NCBI RefSeq assembly: GCF_021432085.1
Contig: NZ_CP090366.1
Location: 124,001-188,000, forward strand
From: Stutzerimonas kunmingensis
GTDB taxonomy: Bacteria > Pseudomonadota > Gammaproteobacteria > Pseudomonadales > Pseudomonadaceae
DNA: 64,000 nucleotides
Reading direction: 5' to 3'
Part shown: positions 17,180 through 24,874 of the stretch, one piece after another
Position numbering within the stretch: position 1 is the stretch's first letter
How the letters are laid out: every line of letters starts with the position of its first letter
The notes under the pieces: generated by a model
The model's input: only the letters and a program-made list of their open reading frames with translations
The model's database searches: none
Told to the model about the DNA's origin: nothing
Program-made: the position numbers and the translations under genes

Positions 17180-19312
17180 TTAGAAGCTGACCTGATAGCC
17201 AAGGGTGAACGTCCGTCCACGACCATTGAAGACGCGGCCATTGCGGGTTGCGGGTGCGCCGGTGTTGGCGGCCTGCGAGTAATAGGTCAGATAGTCCTCG
17301 TTGAACAGGTTCTCGATCCCCAGGCGGGCTTCGCCGACCGGCAGGCGATAACCGAGCGAGGCATCGACCAGGGTGTAGCCGTCGAAATCCAGGCCCGGCT
17401 GGTCAAAGCCCCGGCTGGCATAGTGGTTGGCCTGCAGCAGGCTGTGCAGCTTGTCGTTCCAGTTAGCCTGCCAGCTGATGCCGTAACGATCCGGCGAGAT
17501 GTTCGCGCCATCGAGGTCGGTATCGACCTTGCCGTCGTCGTCTGTGTCGGACTGGCCGTTGACCTGGGCATACATCAGCTTCAGGCGGTGCGCCTTGTTG
17601 ATCTGCCAGCCGCCGGTGAACTCGATGCCATCGATTTCGGTGCGCTCGCGGCGAACCTGATAGACCCCGCCCACGCTGTCCAGACGCGAGCCGAGGTCGG
17701 CATCCGACTCGTAGTAACTGATCTCCGCGTCGAACGGCCCGTGATTCAGGCGAAGGCCGATCTCGCGGTTTTCAGTAACCACCGGTTGCAGGTCGAGGAA
17801 GTTGTCGACGCTGGTGCCCGGCGTGCCGATGCCCCGCAGCACGCGACCGACATCCGGCATGCCGAATCCTTCCGAGTAGTTGGCGAACAGTTGCGCCCAG
17901 TCATTCATCTGCCAGACCAGGCCGGCGTTGTAGAGCGTTTCCTCGAACGTCGGGTTGCCGCCTTCCACATCGACGCTACCCACCGGTTTGGTCGAGGCAA
18001 TGGTGCGGAAGCTGTCGACGTCGAGATCGGCGAACTCATGCCGCACACCGGCATGCAAGGTCAGCTGGTCGAGCGCGCGGATCTCGGCCTGGAGGAACGG
18101 CGCATAGTTGCGGAACACCGTTTCTGGCACCCATTCCCGATCAGTGAGAATCAGCTGCTGGCTGGTGGTGTCCTGCAGCACATCGAGTCCGCCGGTGAGC
18201 ATCAGACGGTTGTCGAGCATGCCATCGCGGCTGATCGTCAGCTTGCCGCCGATCTTGTCCGACTCGTTCTGCGACTGATCGAACAGCGTTCCCGCCGGCG
18301 CGATGCTGGGGTCCTGGAAGGTGGCATTGGTGCCGCCACCGAAGCGGCCGCGGAATCGCTGGGTATAGAGCTGCAGGCCCAGCTCGTTGCCATACAGATC
18401 GGCATGCTTGTAGGACAGGCTGGTCGCGAGTACTTCATTCTGCGGTGCCTTGCCCTGCGGGTCGCCCTTGCGCGAGGTCGCGGGTATCTCCGCGTCGGCG
18501 TCACCCGGCACGTTGACGTACTCGTGTTCGCCTTCGACTTCGTAGCGATTGACCATCAAACCGATGTTCTGATTGTCGTCCAGCCAGTAACCGAGCTTGA
18601 GCAGCAGATCGGTGCCGGTCGAATCCATCACGTCGCCCTGGGTGTCGTCGACGCCGATCAGATCGCCGTTGGCATCGTAGAACATGCCCTGGGTCTGCCA
18701 ACTGGCGGCGGCGAGGTAATCGAGGTCACCCTGGGTGCCTTCCACCCGGTAATCGAGCTTGTAGCCCAGTCCCTCGGACTCGTAGTCGCCCGGCGCGGTG
18801 AAGCTGACGCCCGCGTGCTGACGCAGCTCGCCGCTTTCAGGACGGCGGGTGACATAGTTGATGATGCCGCCGGTAGCGCCCAGGCCGTGCTCGGCACTGG
18901 CGCCATGGATGACTTCGATGCGCTCGACCATCGACAGGTCGATCACATAACCGTCGCGCTGGCTGTCCCGAAGCGGCGTGGACTGTGGCACGCCGTCGAT
19001 GAGGATCAGTGCCGAGCGGCCGCGAAAGGTCTCGCCGGCGCTGCTCATCTTCTGCCGGCTTGGCGAGTACGAGGGGATCAGGTTGCTCAGGATCGCGCCA
19101 TGGTCCGAGGTGATCGCCAGTTGCTGCTCGATTTGCTCGCGGCTGATCACCGTGATTTTCTGTGGCGTCTTGCCCGCTTCGCTTCTGGCCCGTGTCGCAC
19201 TGATCGTGACTGCTTCGAGCTCCGTCGCTTCATCTGCCGCATTGGCCGGCAGGGACGAGAGGGAAAGGGATGCAAGAGAGATAGACAAGCACAGGCTGGT
19301 TCTGCGAAACAC
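17180..19312 (-). CDS. TonB-dependent outer-membrane siderophore receptor
   Basis: 710 residues: signal peptide of about 25, a TonB-box-like EAVTISATR near residue 32, a plug domain with ISREQIEQQL, GETFRGRSALILIDGVPQS and VERIEVIHGAS-GLGATGGIINYVTRRP, then a 22-strand barrel ending in a terminal Phe (TFTLGYQVSF). The plug sequence NLIPSYSPSRQKMS resembles receptors for citrate-hydroxamate siderophores such as aerobactin, but ligand assignment is only a guess. It leads the cassette with DUF3649, PepSY and DUF3325 genes. An AT-rich candidate Fur site lies just upstream. Confidence 0.92.
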   Translation of the reverse strand: MFRRTSLCLSISLASLSLSSLPANAADEATELEAVTISATRARSEAGKTPQKITVISREQIEQQLAITSDHGAILSNLIPSYSPSRQKMSSAGETFRGRSALILIDGVPQSTPLRDSQRDGYVIDLSMVERIEVIHGASAEHGLGATGGIINYVTRRPESGELRQHAGVSFTAPGDYESEGLGYKLDYRVEGTQGDLDYLAAASWQTQGMFYDANGDLIGVDDTQGDVMDSTGTDLLLKLGYWLDDNQNIGLMVNRYEVEGEHEYVNVPGDADAEIPATSRKGDPQGKAPQNEVLATSLSYKHADLYGNELGLQLYTQRFRGRFGGGTNATFQDPSIAPAGTLFDQSQNESDKIGGKLTISRDGMLDNRLMLTGGLDVLQDTTSQQLILTDREWVPETVFRNYAPFLQAEIRALDQLTLHAGVRHEFADLDVDSFRTIASTKPVGSVDVEGGNPTFEETLYNAGLVWQMNDWAQLFANYSEGFGMPDVGRVLRGIGTPGTSVDNFLDLQPVVTENREIGLRLNHGPFDAEISYYESDADLGSRLDSVGGVYQVRRERTEIDGIEFTGGWQINKAHRLKLMYAQVNGQSDTDDDGKVDTDLDGANISPDRYGISWQANWNDKLHSLLQANHYASRGFDQPGLDFDGYTLVDASLGYRLPVGEARLGIENLFNEDYLTYYSQAANTGAPATRNGRVFNGRGRTFTLGYQVSF

Positions 19313-19358
19313 GTGAAAGCTCCCGGTGTTGGATTTGTTCAGGGAGCGCGAATGTAAA

Positions 19359-19377
19359 CTAAATGTAAATTACTTTC
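19359..19377 (-). promoter_or_regulatory. Candidate Fur box upstream of the TonB receptor
   Basis: Within the AT-rich stretch 19351-19384, the minus-strand 19-mer GAAAGTAATTTACATTTAG matches the Fur consensus at 10 of 19 positions by my count. It lies 47 bases before the receptor start, where an iron-regulated promoter is expected. The match is modest and needs a matrix score. Confidence 0.4.
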
Positions 19378-19451
19378 ATTAAGCTTTGGCTGTTTTCCGC
19401 CGGTTATGGCCGCTCCGCCCGTTACCCACAGGGCTGAGCCTGCGGGCCGGG

Positions 19452-19931
19452 CTAGCGGCTCTTGCGCATCTGCTCGCGCCATTCCCATGGCGGTTGCTGT
19501 TCGGTCTTGTGCAATGACCACAGGCCGCGCCGGAACTCCCGGGCGACCGCCTCCAGACCGAGCAGCGAGCGGTCGTCAAGGTGACCGCGATACGCCCAGG
19601 CTGCGCCAGACCTGACCATCTCCGAATTGACGTCGATGTTGCCAACGCCGACTCTCGCCAGGGTCCGTCCCAGGTCATCGCGGCCCTTGACTACGAGCGT
19701 CACGTTCTTGCCGAAGATGTGGTCGGAGAGCGCTTGCCGGGCCTGGCTGCCGTAGGGTTGCTTGAGCTCCGGGGTGTCGATTTCCGCCAGCCGGACCCTG
19801 AACCGTTCACCCACGTTGGTCCGGCAGCTGAAGGTGTTGCCATCGGCGATGCCGATCACCCGGCAGTCGAATGATTCGGCAGAGGCAGGCATGGCAGTTA
19901 TGAGCAGGGCGGCAAGCAGGTAGCGCAGCAT
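19452..19931 (-). CDS. Secreted thermonuclease-like protein (SNase family)
   Basis: About 159 residues with a signal peptide (LRYLLAALLITAMPASA) and an OB-fold nuclease: CRVIGIADGNTFSC, RVRLAEIDTPELKQPYGSQA, DDLGRTLARV, and GAAWAYRG. The Arg and Glu of the RLAEIDTPE region and the Arg of LGRTLA correspond to the staphylococcal nuclease catalytic set. It would cut nucleic acid in the periplasm or outside. The start at 19931 is preferred since the signal peptide begins there; an ATG four codons earlier is possible. Confidence 0.82.
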   Translation of the reverse strand: MLRYLLAALLITAMPASAESFDCRVIGIADGNTFSCRTNVGERFRVRLAEIDTPELKQPYGSQARQALSDHIFGKNVTLVVKGRDDLGRTLARVGVGNIDVNSEMVRSGAAWAYRGHLDDRSLLGLEAVAREFRRGLWSLHKTEQQPPWEWREQMRKSR

Positions 19932-20092
19932 GAGGGCATCCATGCGGTTCGGGGCGGGCGAGGGTAGCAGGCCGGTCGCTGCCCTGATCGGCGCCAGGTC
20001 TCAGATGAACCGTCAGCGTTGACGAAATGGCGGCCGATCACGCATGCCGAGAAATACGCCGAACCGCCGCCTTGCCATGGCGCGCTTAACGC

Positions 20093-20872
20093 TCAGAAGG
20101 CGGCTTCGAGTTGATGCCGGCGCAGGATCTTTGGCACCGTGCCATCGGCTATTGCCGCGTCCAGCGCCTGCTCGAACGCTTCGAACTGTGCCGCGCTCAC
20201 CGTCTTGCGCGAAAGACCGATGCCATAGCTGATCGGGCCCATTTCGCCAGCCTCGCGCACATCGGCAAGTCGCTCTTCCTCGATCAGGTGCCAGGCAACA
20301 TCCTGATTGAGCACCGCCAGGCCGTCCACACCGAAGCGCCCGGACTGCAGCATGCGCAGCAGTCGGCGATTGTCGGTAGTCAGGTGCAGGCGTACGTCGG
20401 GCACCGACTTGAGGCGCTCGGACAGCACGTAAGAGGTGCCGGATGGGCCATAGACGCCAACCAGCCGGCCCGCCACATCACCTGGTTGGTTGAAGACGAA
20501 GCTGCTCTCGGCCTGGGCGAAAACACTGTAGCGAGAAGTGACCAGCATCCGGCTGATGTGGAACATCTGCTCGCGCTGCGGTGAAGGTGTCAGTGTGAAT
20601 ATTCCGTCCACCTGTCCCTGTTCGGCCAGGCGGAATGCGCGCTGCCAGGGATACAGGGTGATCGTGCATTGGTGCTGCAAGCGTGCGCAGATCGCATGTA
20701 CCACCTCTACAAACGGGCCGGCCGCACCAACGCCTGCGGTTTCGCTGGCCGGGGCGTCAGCCGGATAGGTGAACGGCGGGAAGTCTTCGGTCACGAAACG
20801 CCACTGCGCCGCGCCGGCCGGGGCGGCGTTCGACAACAGCCATATCAGCAGAATCGAGAGAATCCTGTGCAC
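20093..20872 (-). CDS. Solo periplasmic solute-binding protein (SBP_bac_3 type), paralogue A2
   Basis: 259 residues from a GTG at 20870-20872 that has a near-ideal AAGGAG seven bases upstream; longer frames with ATG lack such a site. Signal peptide HRILSILLIWLLSNAAPAGA, then WRFVTEDFPPFTY, GPFVEVVHAICARL, PWQRAFRLAEQGQ, RMLVTSRYSVFA, YGPSGTSYVL, NRRLLRML, NQDVAWHLI. It is a diverged copy of the protein at 14155-14922. No transporter partner adjoins. Ligand unknown. Confidence 0.8.
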   Translation of the reverse strand: MHRILSILLIWLLSNAAPAGAAQWRFVTEDFPPFTYPADAPASETAGVGAAGPFVEVVHAICARLQHQCTITLYPWQRAFRLAEQGQVDGIFTLTPSPQREQMFHISRMLVTSRYSVFAQAESSFVFNQPGDVAGRLVGVYGPSGTSYVLSERLKSVPDVRLHLTTDNRRLLRMLQSGRFGVDGLAVLNQDVAWHLIEEERLADVREAGEMGPISYGIGLSRKTVSAAQFEAFEQALDAAIADGTVPKILRRHQLEAAF

Positions 20873-21202
20873 CGTTCGGCTCCTTGCGCTGTGCGGCATT
20901 CCTTGGCAGTTCACGCGGCCGGGCAACATCCGGCTCTGGCCCGCCCAGTTAGCAGCAGCCTAGCGCAGAATGAAGTCGGAGCGATGAAGTGATAAGGCCT
21001 GGCCGTGCATGCGTGGCTTGCGGTTGTCCCGCGTGGCGTGGCGTGGCTGCCGCTCGGTATCCGAGCTTCAGCCGGTGAGCGGCTTGCGGAAGATCACAGG
21101 ATGCCAGCGATGCTGGGAGGATGCTTCCGTGTGAATGCCGTCAAGCCATTCCGGAAGGCGGGGCTGGAGCGCAGCGCGCCGCTGGCACAAATCGCAGGCA
21201 AT
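20873..21202. other. Gene-free stretch between the binding protein and the tRNA-Phe terminator
   Basis: About 330 bases. It includes the promoter region of the preceding minus-strand gene. I see no reading frame with a good ribosome binding site and no RNA gene. Confidence 0.5.
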
Positions 21203-21240
21203 AAAAAACCCCAAGGAGGTTAATTTCGCTTGGGGTTTTT
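21203..21240 (-). terminator. Terminator that probably belonged to tRNA-Phe before the element inserted
   Basis: A CCCCAAG/CTTGGGG stem with a 13-base loop, flanked by six A on the left and TTTTT on the right, so it can work in both directions. It sits ten bases beyond the remnant tRNA 3' end at 21250, exactly where a tRNA-Phe terminator would be if the intervening 8.7 kb were removed. Confidence 0.75.
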
Positions 21241-21249
21241 CGGTATTAG

Positions 21250-21274
21250 TGGTGCCAGGGACGGAACCGAACCG
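21250..21274 (-). repeat. Left attachment site: degenerate copy of the tRNA-Phe 3' end
   Basis: TGGTGCCAGGGACGGAACCG here matches the tRNA-Phe 3' end at 29987-30012 (TGGTGCCCAGGGACGGAATCG) with one missing C and one T-to-C change, then continues AACCG. It is in the same orientation as the intact tRNA gene. This is the direct repeat expected at the two ends of an element integrated into a tRNA gene. Confidence 0.82.
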
Positions 21275-21323
21275 TGCGCTGAAAGTGGCGCTATATAAGG
21301 CTTTCGGTAGTGTGCGGTAAATT

Positions 21324-21335
21324 ATCTACGCACAA
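21324..21335 (+). repeat. Integrase arm-type site, left end
   Basis: ATCTACGCACAA here is identical to 29864-29875 near the other end of the element. It lies 50 bases inside the left attachment repeat. A partial further copy (AATCTACCC) follows directly. Confidence 0.6.
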
Positions 21336-21507
21336 ATCTACCCGCTTTTTCTTTTGCTGCCCCTGTTTTGGGGTTTCTGGTCGCTGTTGTGCCTTGGTGT
21401 TTTCTTAGCGTGCTCCGGCCTGCTGTCAGGGGATTGGAATCTAAACCTGTCTACTTTGGAAACCGTGCCGGGGTGCCTGAAATCCATTGATTGTTTTTCA
21501 GTCTCCC

Positions 21508-21720
21508 CCTTGGGGCAACCTTGGGGTTCCTCCCCGTAATCGCCCCGTTACCCTTACCGTGACCTTACCGTATCGCCTTGCGGTGATCTTGGGGTTACCT
21601 CGCCCTAATCTCGTCCCGTCCTACCGCTGCGACTGGTCACCGCGAATGGTCACTGACCGGTCACCCTTGCACTAACCTTGCCGTAATCTTGCCGTTCGCC
21701 TCACCCTGATATCACCCTTC
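21508..21720 (+). repeat. Array of degenerate 11-bp repeats, candidate replication origin
   Basis: Read in steps of 11, the strand shows about eleven units from 21508 to 21630 (with one 2-base slip) and about five from 21665 to 21720. Typical units are CCTTACCGTGA (21552), CCTTACCGTAT (21563), CCTTGCCGTAA (21676) and TCTTGCCGTTC (21687); the common form is near CCTTRCCGTAA. Between the blocks are three GGTCAC motifs at 21635, 21648 and 21659, with a fourth at 21745. The period is one helical turn and not a multiple of three, so this is a protein-binding array and not coding. Its place beside primase and ATPase genes suggests iterons. Confidence 0.65.
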
Positions 21721-21829
21721 CTGCCTCGCGTGCGTGCGCGTACTGGTCACTAAACCGGCTTTCATGGGGTTGATTCCCCGAAACGGGGTGCTGCGTGGAA
21801 AGTGCGCGTGAAAAATGCGTGCTTTCCGT

Positions 21830-21864
21830 GCGTACCAGCTTGCGTACCAGCTTGCGCACCAGGA
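21830..21864 (+). repeat. Short tandem repeat of a 12-base unit
   Basis: GCGTACCAGCTT occurs twice in tandem (21830-21841, 21842-21853), followed by a partial third copy GCGCACCAGGA. It lies in the gene-free part of the element, beyond the 11-bp array. Confidence 0.6.
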
Positions 21865-22303
21865 CTGCGAACCAATAGCGCGAACATTGCGAACCGCTGC
21901 CACGGTCGTCTTATCGGGTCATGCGGGAAATGCGAATTTTGGGGAAACAAGAATGTAGCTCCCTCTATCGTTCGGGAAAGCAAAGCGATGAACTTTCAAC
22001 CCACCCCTCCCCGCACCGGGTCCTTTCGGTAGGGCGGCACGGGTGCGGGTATTTCGTGCCGTGATCGTTCGCTATATACGGCGCTGGCTGGCGGGTTGGT
22101 TGTTGTTTCGTTGTCACGCTCCAGGCTTCGCAGGCCGGGCGCTGGTGCCGGGTGATAGGCCAACTGGTGCCAGGGCGTTTCCGCATTGCTGGTGGCCGCT
22201 GCGGCGTGCTGGCGGGGCTTTCGGGGGAAAGCGGAACCGGAAGCGGGGGCAGCCCCAAAAAATCCGTATGAAGCGAAAGGGCGGGGCCCGAATCACCCGT
22301 GAT

Positions 22304-22341
22304 GGGGGTGGGGTGGGGAAGGACCCAAAGGGGGGAGGGGG
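22304..22341 (+). other. G-rich tract with quadruplex potential
   Basis: Five runs of four or more G occur within 38 bases (GGGGG, GGGG, GGGG, then GGGGGG and GGGGG). It lies 25 bases beyond the stop of the last minus-strand gene of the element, so the transcript would be C-rich there and the plus strand could fold into a quadruplex. Confidence 0.45.
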
Positions 22342-22365
22342 TAGCGCCGTCCGTGGCGCTGGCGA

Positions 22366-22968
22366 TCAGACCACGCGCAGCACGGGCGGCAGCTTCGGTC
22401 CGAAGGGTGCGCCGGGTGCGAACGGATCGGGTAGCGCGTCCTCTGGTGCGTTGCGGATGAAGTCAGCCATTGCCAGCAGGCAGGCTTGATACAGCGGCCA
22501 GCCATCGCCCCAGACTAAGCCGCGCTCTGTTGCGCTGTCCTCCAGGCAGGCAATAAAGACCAGCGCTGCTATGTTGGTGTCACCGTCGCGGATCGCTTGC
22601 GCTCGATGCGCCGGGTTCACGCTCAGCAGATCGCACAGCCGGTCGAAGCCAAGTGCCGCCGTGGTGCTGGCGCTTTGCAGAATGACGGCGCGGCCTATGC
22701 CGATCAGCGCCCGGTTCATACCTTCCAGCGATTCGGCTAGATGGTCGCTGGCTTGCTGCTCCAGGTCTGCAACGGCTGCGGCAGTGAATGGCAGAAAGGC
22801 TTTCAGCTTCGCCGCTTTGCGTCTCAATGCGCGGCGCTCTTGGTGGATCGTTGCGCGCTCATGACAAAAAAGGCGACATATCCGGCGCGTGGCGATCAGT
22901 TGCGCACTCACGCTGGCGTCTGGCTTGTCGGCTATGTTGGCGAGTGCTCGAATCTGGCTGGCGTTCAT
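22366..22968 (-). CDS. Unknown protein of the tRNA-Phe element, last gene of the run
   Basis: 200 residues, mostly helical in appearance, basic near residues 28-55 (RRICRLFCHERATIHQERRALRRKAAKLKAF) and ending in a Pro-rich tail (PFAPGAPFGPKLPP). I do not recognise a family. Its ATG overlaps the stop of the upstream gene by four bases, so it is translated with the primase/ATPase genes. A role in replication or DNA binding is only a guess from the company it keeps. Confidence 0.7.
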   Translation of the reverse strand: MNASQIRALANIADKPDASVSAQLIATRRICRLFCHERATIHQERRALRRKAAKLKAFLPFTAAAVADLEQQASDHLAESLEGMNRALIGIGRAVILQSASTTAALGFDRLCDLLSVNPAHRAQAIRDGDTNIAALVFIACLEDSATERGLVWGDGWPLYQACLLAMADFIRNAPEDALPDPFAPGAPFGPKLPPVLRVV

Positions 22969-23354
22969 GGGTTCGGCTCCATTGGCGTTCGGTCGTATTG
23001 CGCGCGCAGCTCGGCACCAGCAGCGCAGTAACGGGCTGTCGGGGCGTAGCAGGCGCGACAGGCCATTAGGTGGCTTATGTACTGGTCACGGCTCTGGCGC
23101 CATTCAGGCGAAGCGGTGGCGGCTGTGAGAACGTGCCGGGTCGGGTAGGTGGCGGACTGCTCGGTTGGGGCTGGTGCCGCTGGTGGGTGTGTCGAGTCAT
23201 TGGCCGCGCTCAGTTCGGCCAGCAGCTCGGTAACGTGCTCCCTTATGAACTGGCGCATGGGGTCGGTGATGCGATCAACCGGCGAGACGCGCAGCCGGTC
23301 GGCCACGCTCTCGACAGTCAGACCAGCCCGGCGCAGGTGGTCCAGGGCGGCCAT
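22965..23354 (-). CDS. Small protein with TubC-N-like docking region
   Basis: 129 residues. The first 45 (LDHLRRAGLTVESVADRLRVSP, then TDPMRQFIREHVTELLAEL) resemble the TubC N-terminal docking domain, which in mobile elements appears beside primases instead of peptide synthases. The second half has a CRACYAPTARYC Cys cluster (C-x2-C and a further Cys) that could bind a metal. The ATG overlaps the stop of the DUF3631 ATPase by one base. Function unknown; a docking or adaptor role is plausible. Confidence 0.72.
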   Translation of the reverse strand: MAALDHLRRAGLTVESVADRLRVSPVDRITDPMRQFIREHVTELLAELSAANDSTHPPAAPAPTEQSATYPTRHVLTAATASPEWRQSRDQYISHLMACRACYAPTARYCAAGAELRAQYDRTPMEPNP

Positions 23355-24874
23355 TATCCGAAGTACTCCGCGTTGTCTTCGGTCTGTACCCTGTCTTTGT
23401 CCGTAACATCGTCACAAGCCGCGCCATTGCTTGCTTTCAGCCTGTTTTTATCCGTAACGATGGGCGCTTGCGTTACGCCTTTAAAACCGCTGTAAGCCGC
23501 GTGGTTGCTGGCTTGTGACGGTGTTACGGCTGTCGCGGGGGTGTCAGCGGACAGATACCGTTTGAACGCTTCGGTGAACTGCTCCCGCTTGTAACCCTTG
23601 GCAACCTTGTAGCCGATGCGGTGGGTGCTCGGCTTGATCCCAAACTCAGAAAGTCGCTTGGAAAGCTGGTGCGGTGTCATGGGTTTGCCTCGGTTCCACG
23701 CAGCCCACGGCGCTTCCTCATCTTCGGCCAGTGCCTCCAATAGATCGGCGGTCGCCAGACGCTCGGCGCGGCGGGTGTCGAAAGCGTCGCGGATCGAAGC
23801 CAGCAACTCCGCGCCGATGCTGGGGGTGTCTTCCTCCAGGCCGTGAAGTGTCGCGGCAGCATTACGGGCTATGCGCGGCCAGTTGCCCCCGGCCACTTCC
23901 GCGACGGCTAGCAGCGGTTCCCAGCAGTCGTTGGCGCGGTCATTCAGGCCGTCCACTTCGGCGGGTCTGGCTGTGCGGACGGCCTCTCGGTTGTCGATAG
24001 CGAAGCGTGCCAGCTTGCTCACAAGCTCGGCGAAGGCGGCGGGGTCGGCGTGACGAATCTTTACCGTACGCTCCCCCGGTAGCTTGCGGCGCAGGCGTAG
24101 CTGAATGCTCCGGTCGGACAGGGTGTCGGCAATCTTCCCGATACCGCATAGCGCCTTTGCGCCCCACACATTGAACCGGGTGGGCATGTGGTCATCGCCA
24201 ACGCAGCGAATCACGAAAGCGGAGTCACGCGTAAACCCGGCATTGAGTATGCCTCGTGCTTCCTCGTGTTCGGCCAAGAAGGCGTCCACCTCGTCAATCA
24301 ACAGGGTTGGCGTCCACAGCTCCAGGGCGCGGAACAACGCAGCCGGGGCGATGTTGGAGACGGCCAGCGAGCGGCAGGCTAGACGTGCCAGCACGCCAAG
24401 CATTACCGTCTTGCCGCAACGCTTCTCCGGGGCGGTGATGTTGGCAATCGGTGCCACGTTCACCACGTCCACAAACCATGTAAAAGCGGTCCACAGCGCA
24501 GCGGCGTGAACGGTGGCCGGGTCGGCTATCACATGGCGGCGAATGATCGCGGCCAATGCTTCCAGCAGCTCGGCAACGTCCACTAGATCAGGCCATAGCG
24601 TGACCTCGGGGAATAGCTCATCGGTGCCCCCGGCAGCTTCGTTGGCTGGGCTGGTCAGCTTGTCCAAGTCGACCATGCTTACCGTCTTGGCTTCCTTCAC
24701 CGCGTGACGAACGCGTGCCCAGCGAGCAGGGTCGGCGTCTCTCACCTGGCGCAGCAGGGCCAGCACTTCGGGTTCGAAGATCGCTCCGGGATCTTGCTTG
24801 CTCCTGGCGAGTGCGTCCGCGATCGGGTCGGGTGCCGGTACGGGTTCGGGGATCAGTTCGGCAAGGTTGCTCAT
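23354..24874 (-). CDS. DUF3631 P-loop ATPase (replication helicase-like) of the element
   Basis: 506 residues. The P-loop APEKRCGKT lies at about 148-156 and a Walker B LLIDEVDAFL at about 191-200; GFTRDSAFVIR and DRSIQLRLRRKLPGE follow, and the C-terminal third (ATADLLEALAEDEEAPWAAW, MTPHQLSKRLSEFGIKP) is the DUF3631 region. Such proteins accompany Toprim primases in phages and islands and probably act as replicative helicases or loaders. I chose the ATG at 24872-24874, which overlaps the primase stop (ATGA); the longer frame intrudes into the primase gene. Confidence 0.87.
   Translation of the reverse strand: MSNLAELIPEPVPAPDPIADALARSKQDPGAIFEPEVLALLRQVRDADPARWARVRHAVKEAKTVSMVDLDKLTSPANEAAGGTDELFPEVTLWPDLVDVAELLEALAAIIRRHVIADPATVHAAALWTAFTWFVDVVNVAPIANITAPEKRCGKTVMLGVLARLACRSLAVSNIAPAALFRALELWTPTLLIDEVDAFLAEHEEARGILNAGFTRDSAFVIRCVGDDHMPTRFNVWGAKALCGIGKIADTLSDRSIQLRLRRKLPGERTVKIRHADPAAFAELVSKLARFAIDNREAVRTARPAEVDGLNDRANDCWEPLLAVAEVAGGNWPRIARNAAATLHGLEEDTPSIGAELLASIRDAFDTRRAERLATADLLEALAEDEEAPWAAWNRGKPMTPHQLSKRLSEFGIKPSTHRIGYKVAKGYKREQFTEAFKRYLSADTPATAVTPSQASNHAAYSGFKGVTQAPIVTDKNRLKASNGAACDDVTDKDRVQTEDNAEYFG

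Larger units (their letters stand above)
21276..22365. other. Gene-free integrase-distal end of the element
   Basis: About 1.1 kb without a gene I can support. It holds the arm-type site, the 11-bp repeat array, a CCCCG-AAA-CGGGG hairpin near 21776-21788, a short tandem repeat at 21830-21864 and a G-rich stretch at 22304-22341. Several reading frames of 60-150 codons exist but have no ribosome binding sites or family features. Confidence 0.55.

Noticed and set aside
17171..19357. 728-codon plus-strand open frame
   Set aside because: Antisense to the TonB receptor, whose signal peptide, plug and terminal Phe are clear.
21508..21864. Possible CRISPR array
   Set aside because: The repeats are 11 and 12 bases with no unique spacers, and no cas genes are present.
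21712..21903. 63-codon minus-strand frame with an ASWY repeat
   Set aside because: The peptide repeat only mirrors the tandem DNA repeat; no ribosome binding site.
22043..22489. 148-codon plus-strand frame in the element
   Set aside because: Overlaps the G-rich tract and the opposite-strand gene; composition is Gly/Arg-rich as expected from base content.
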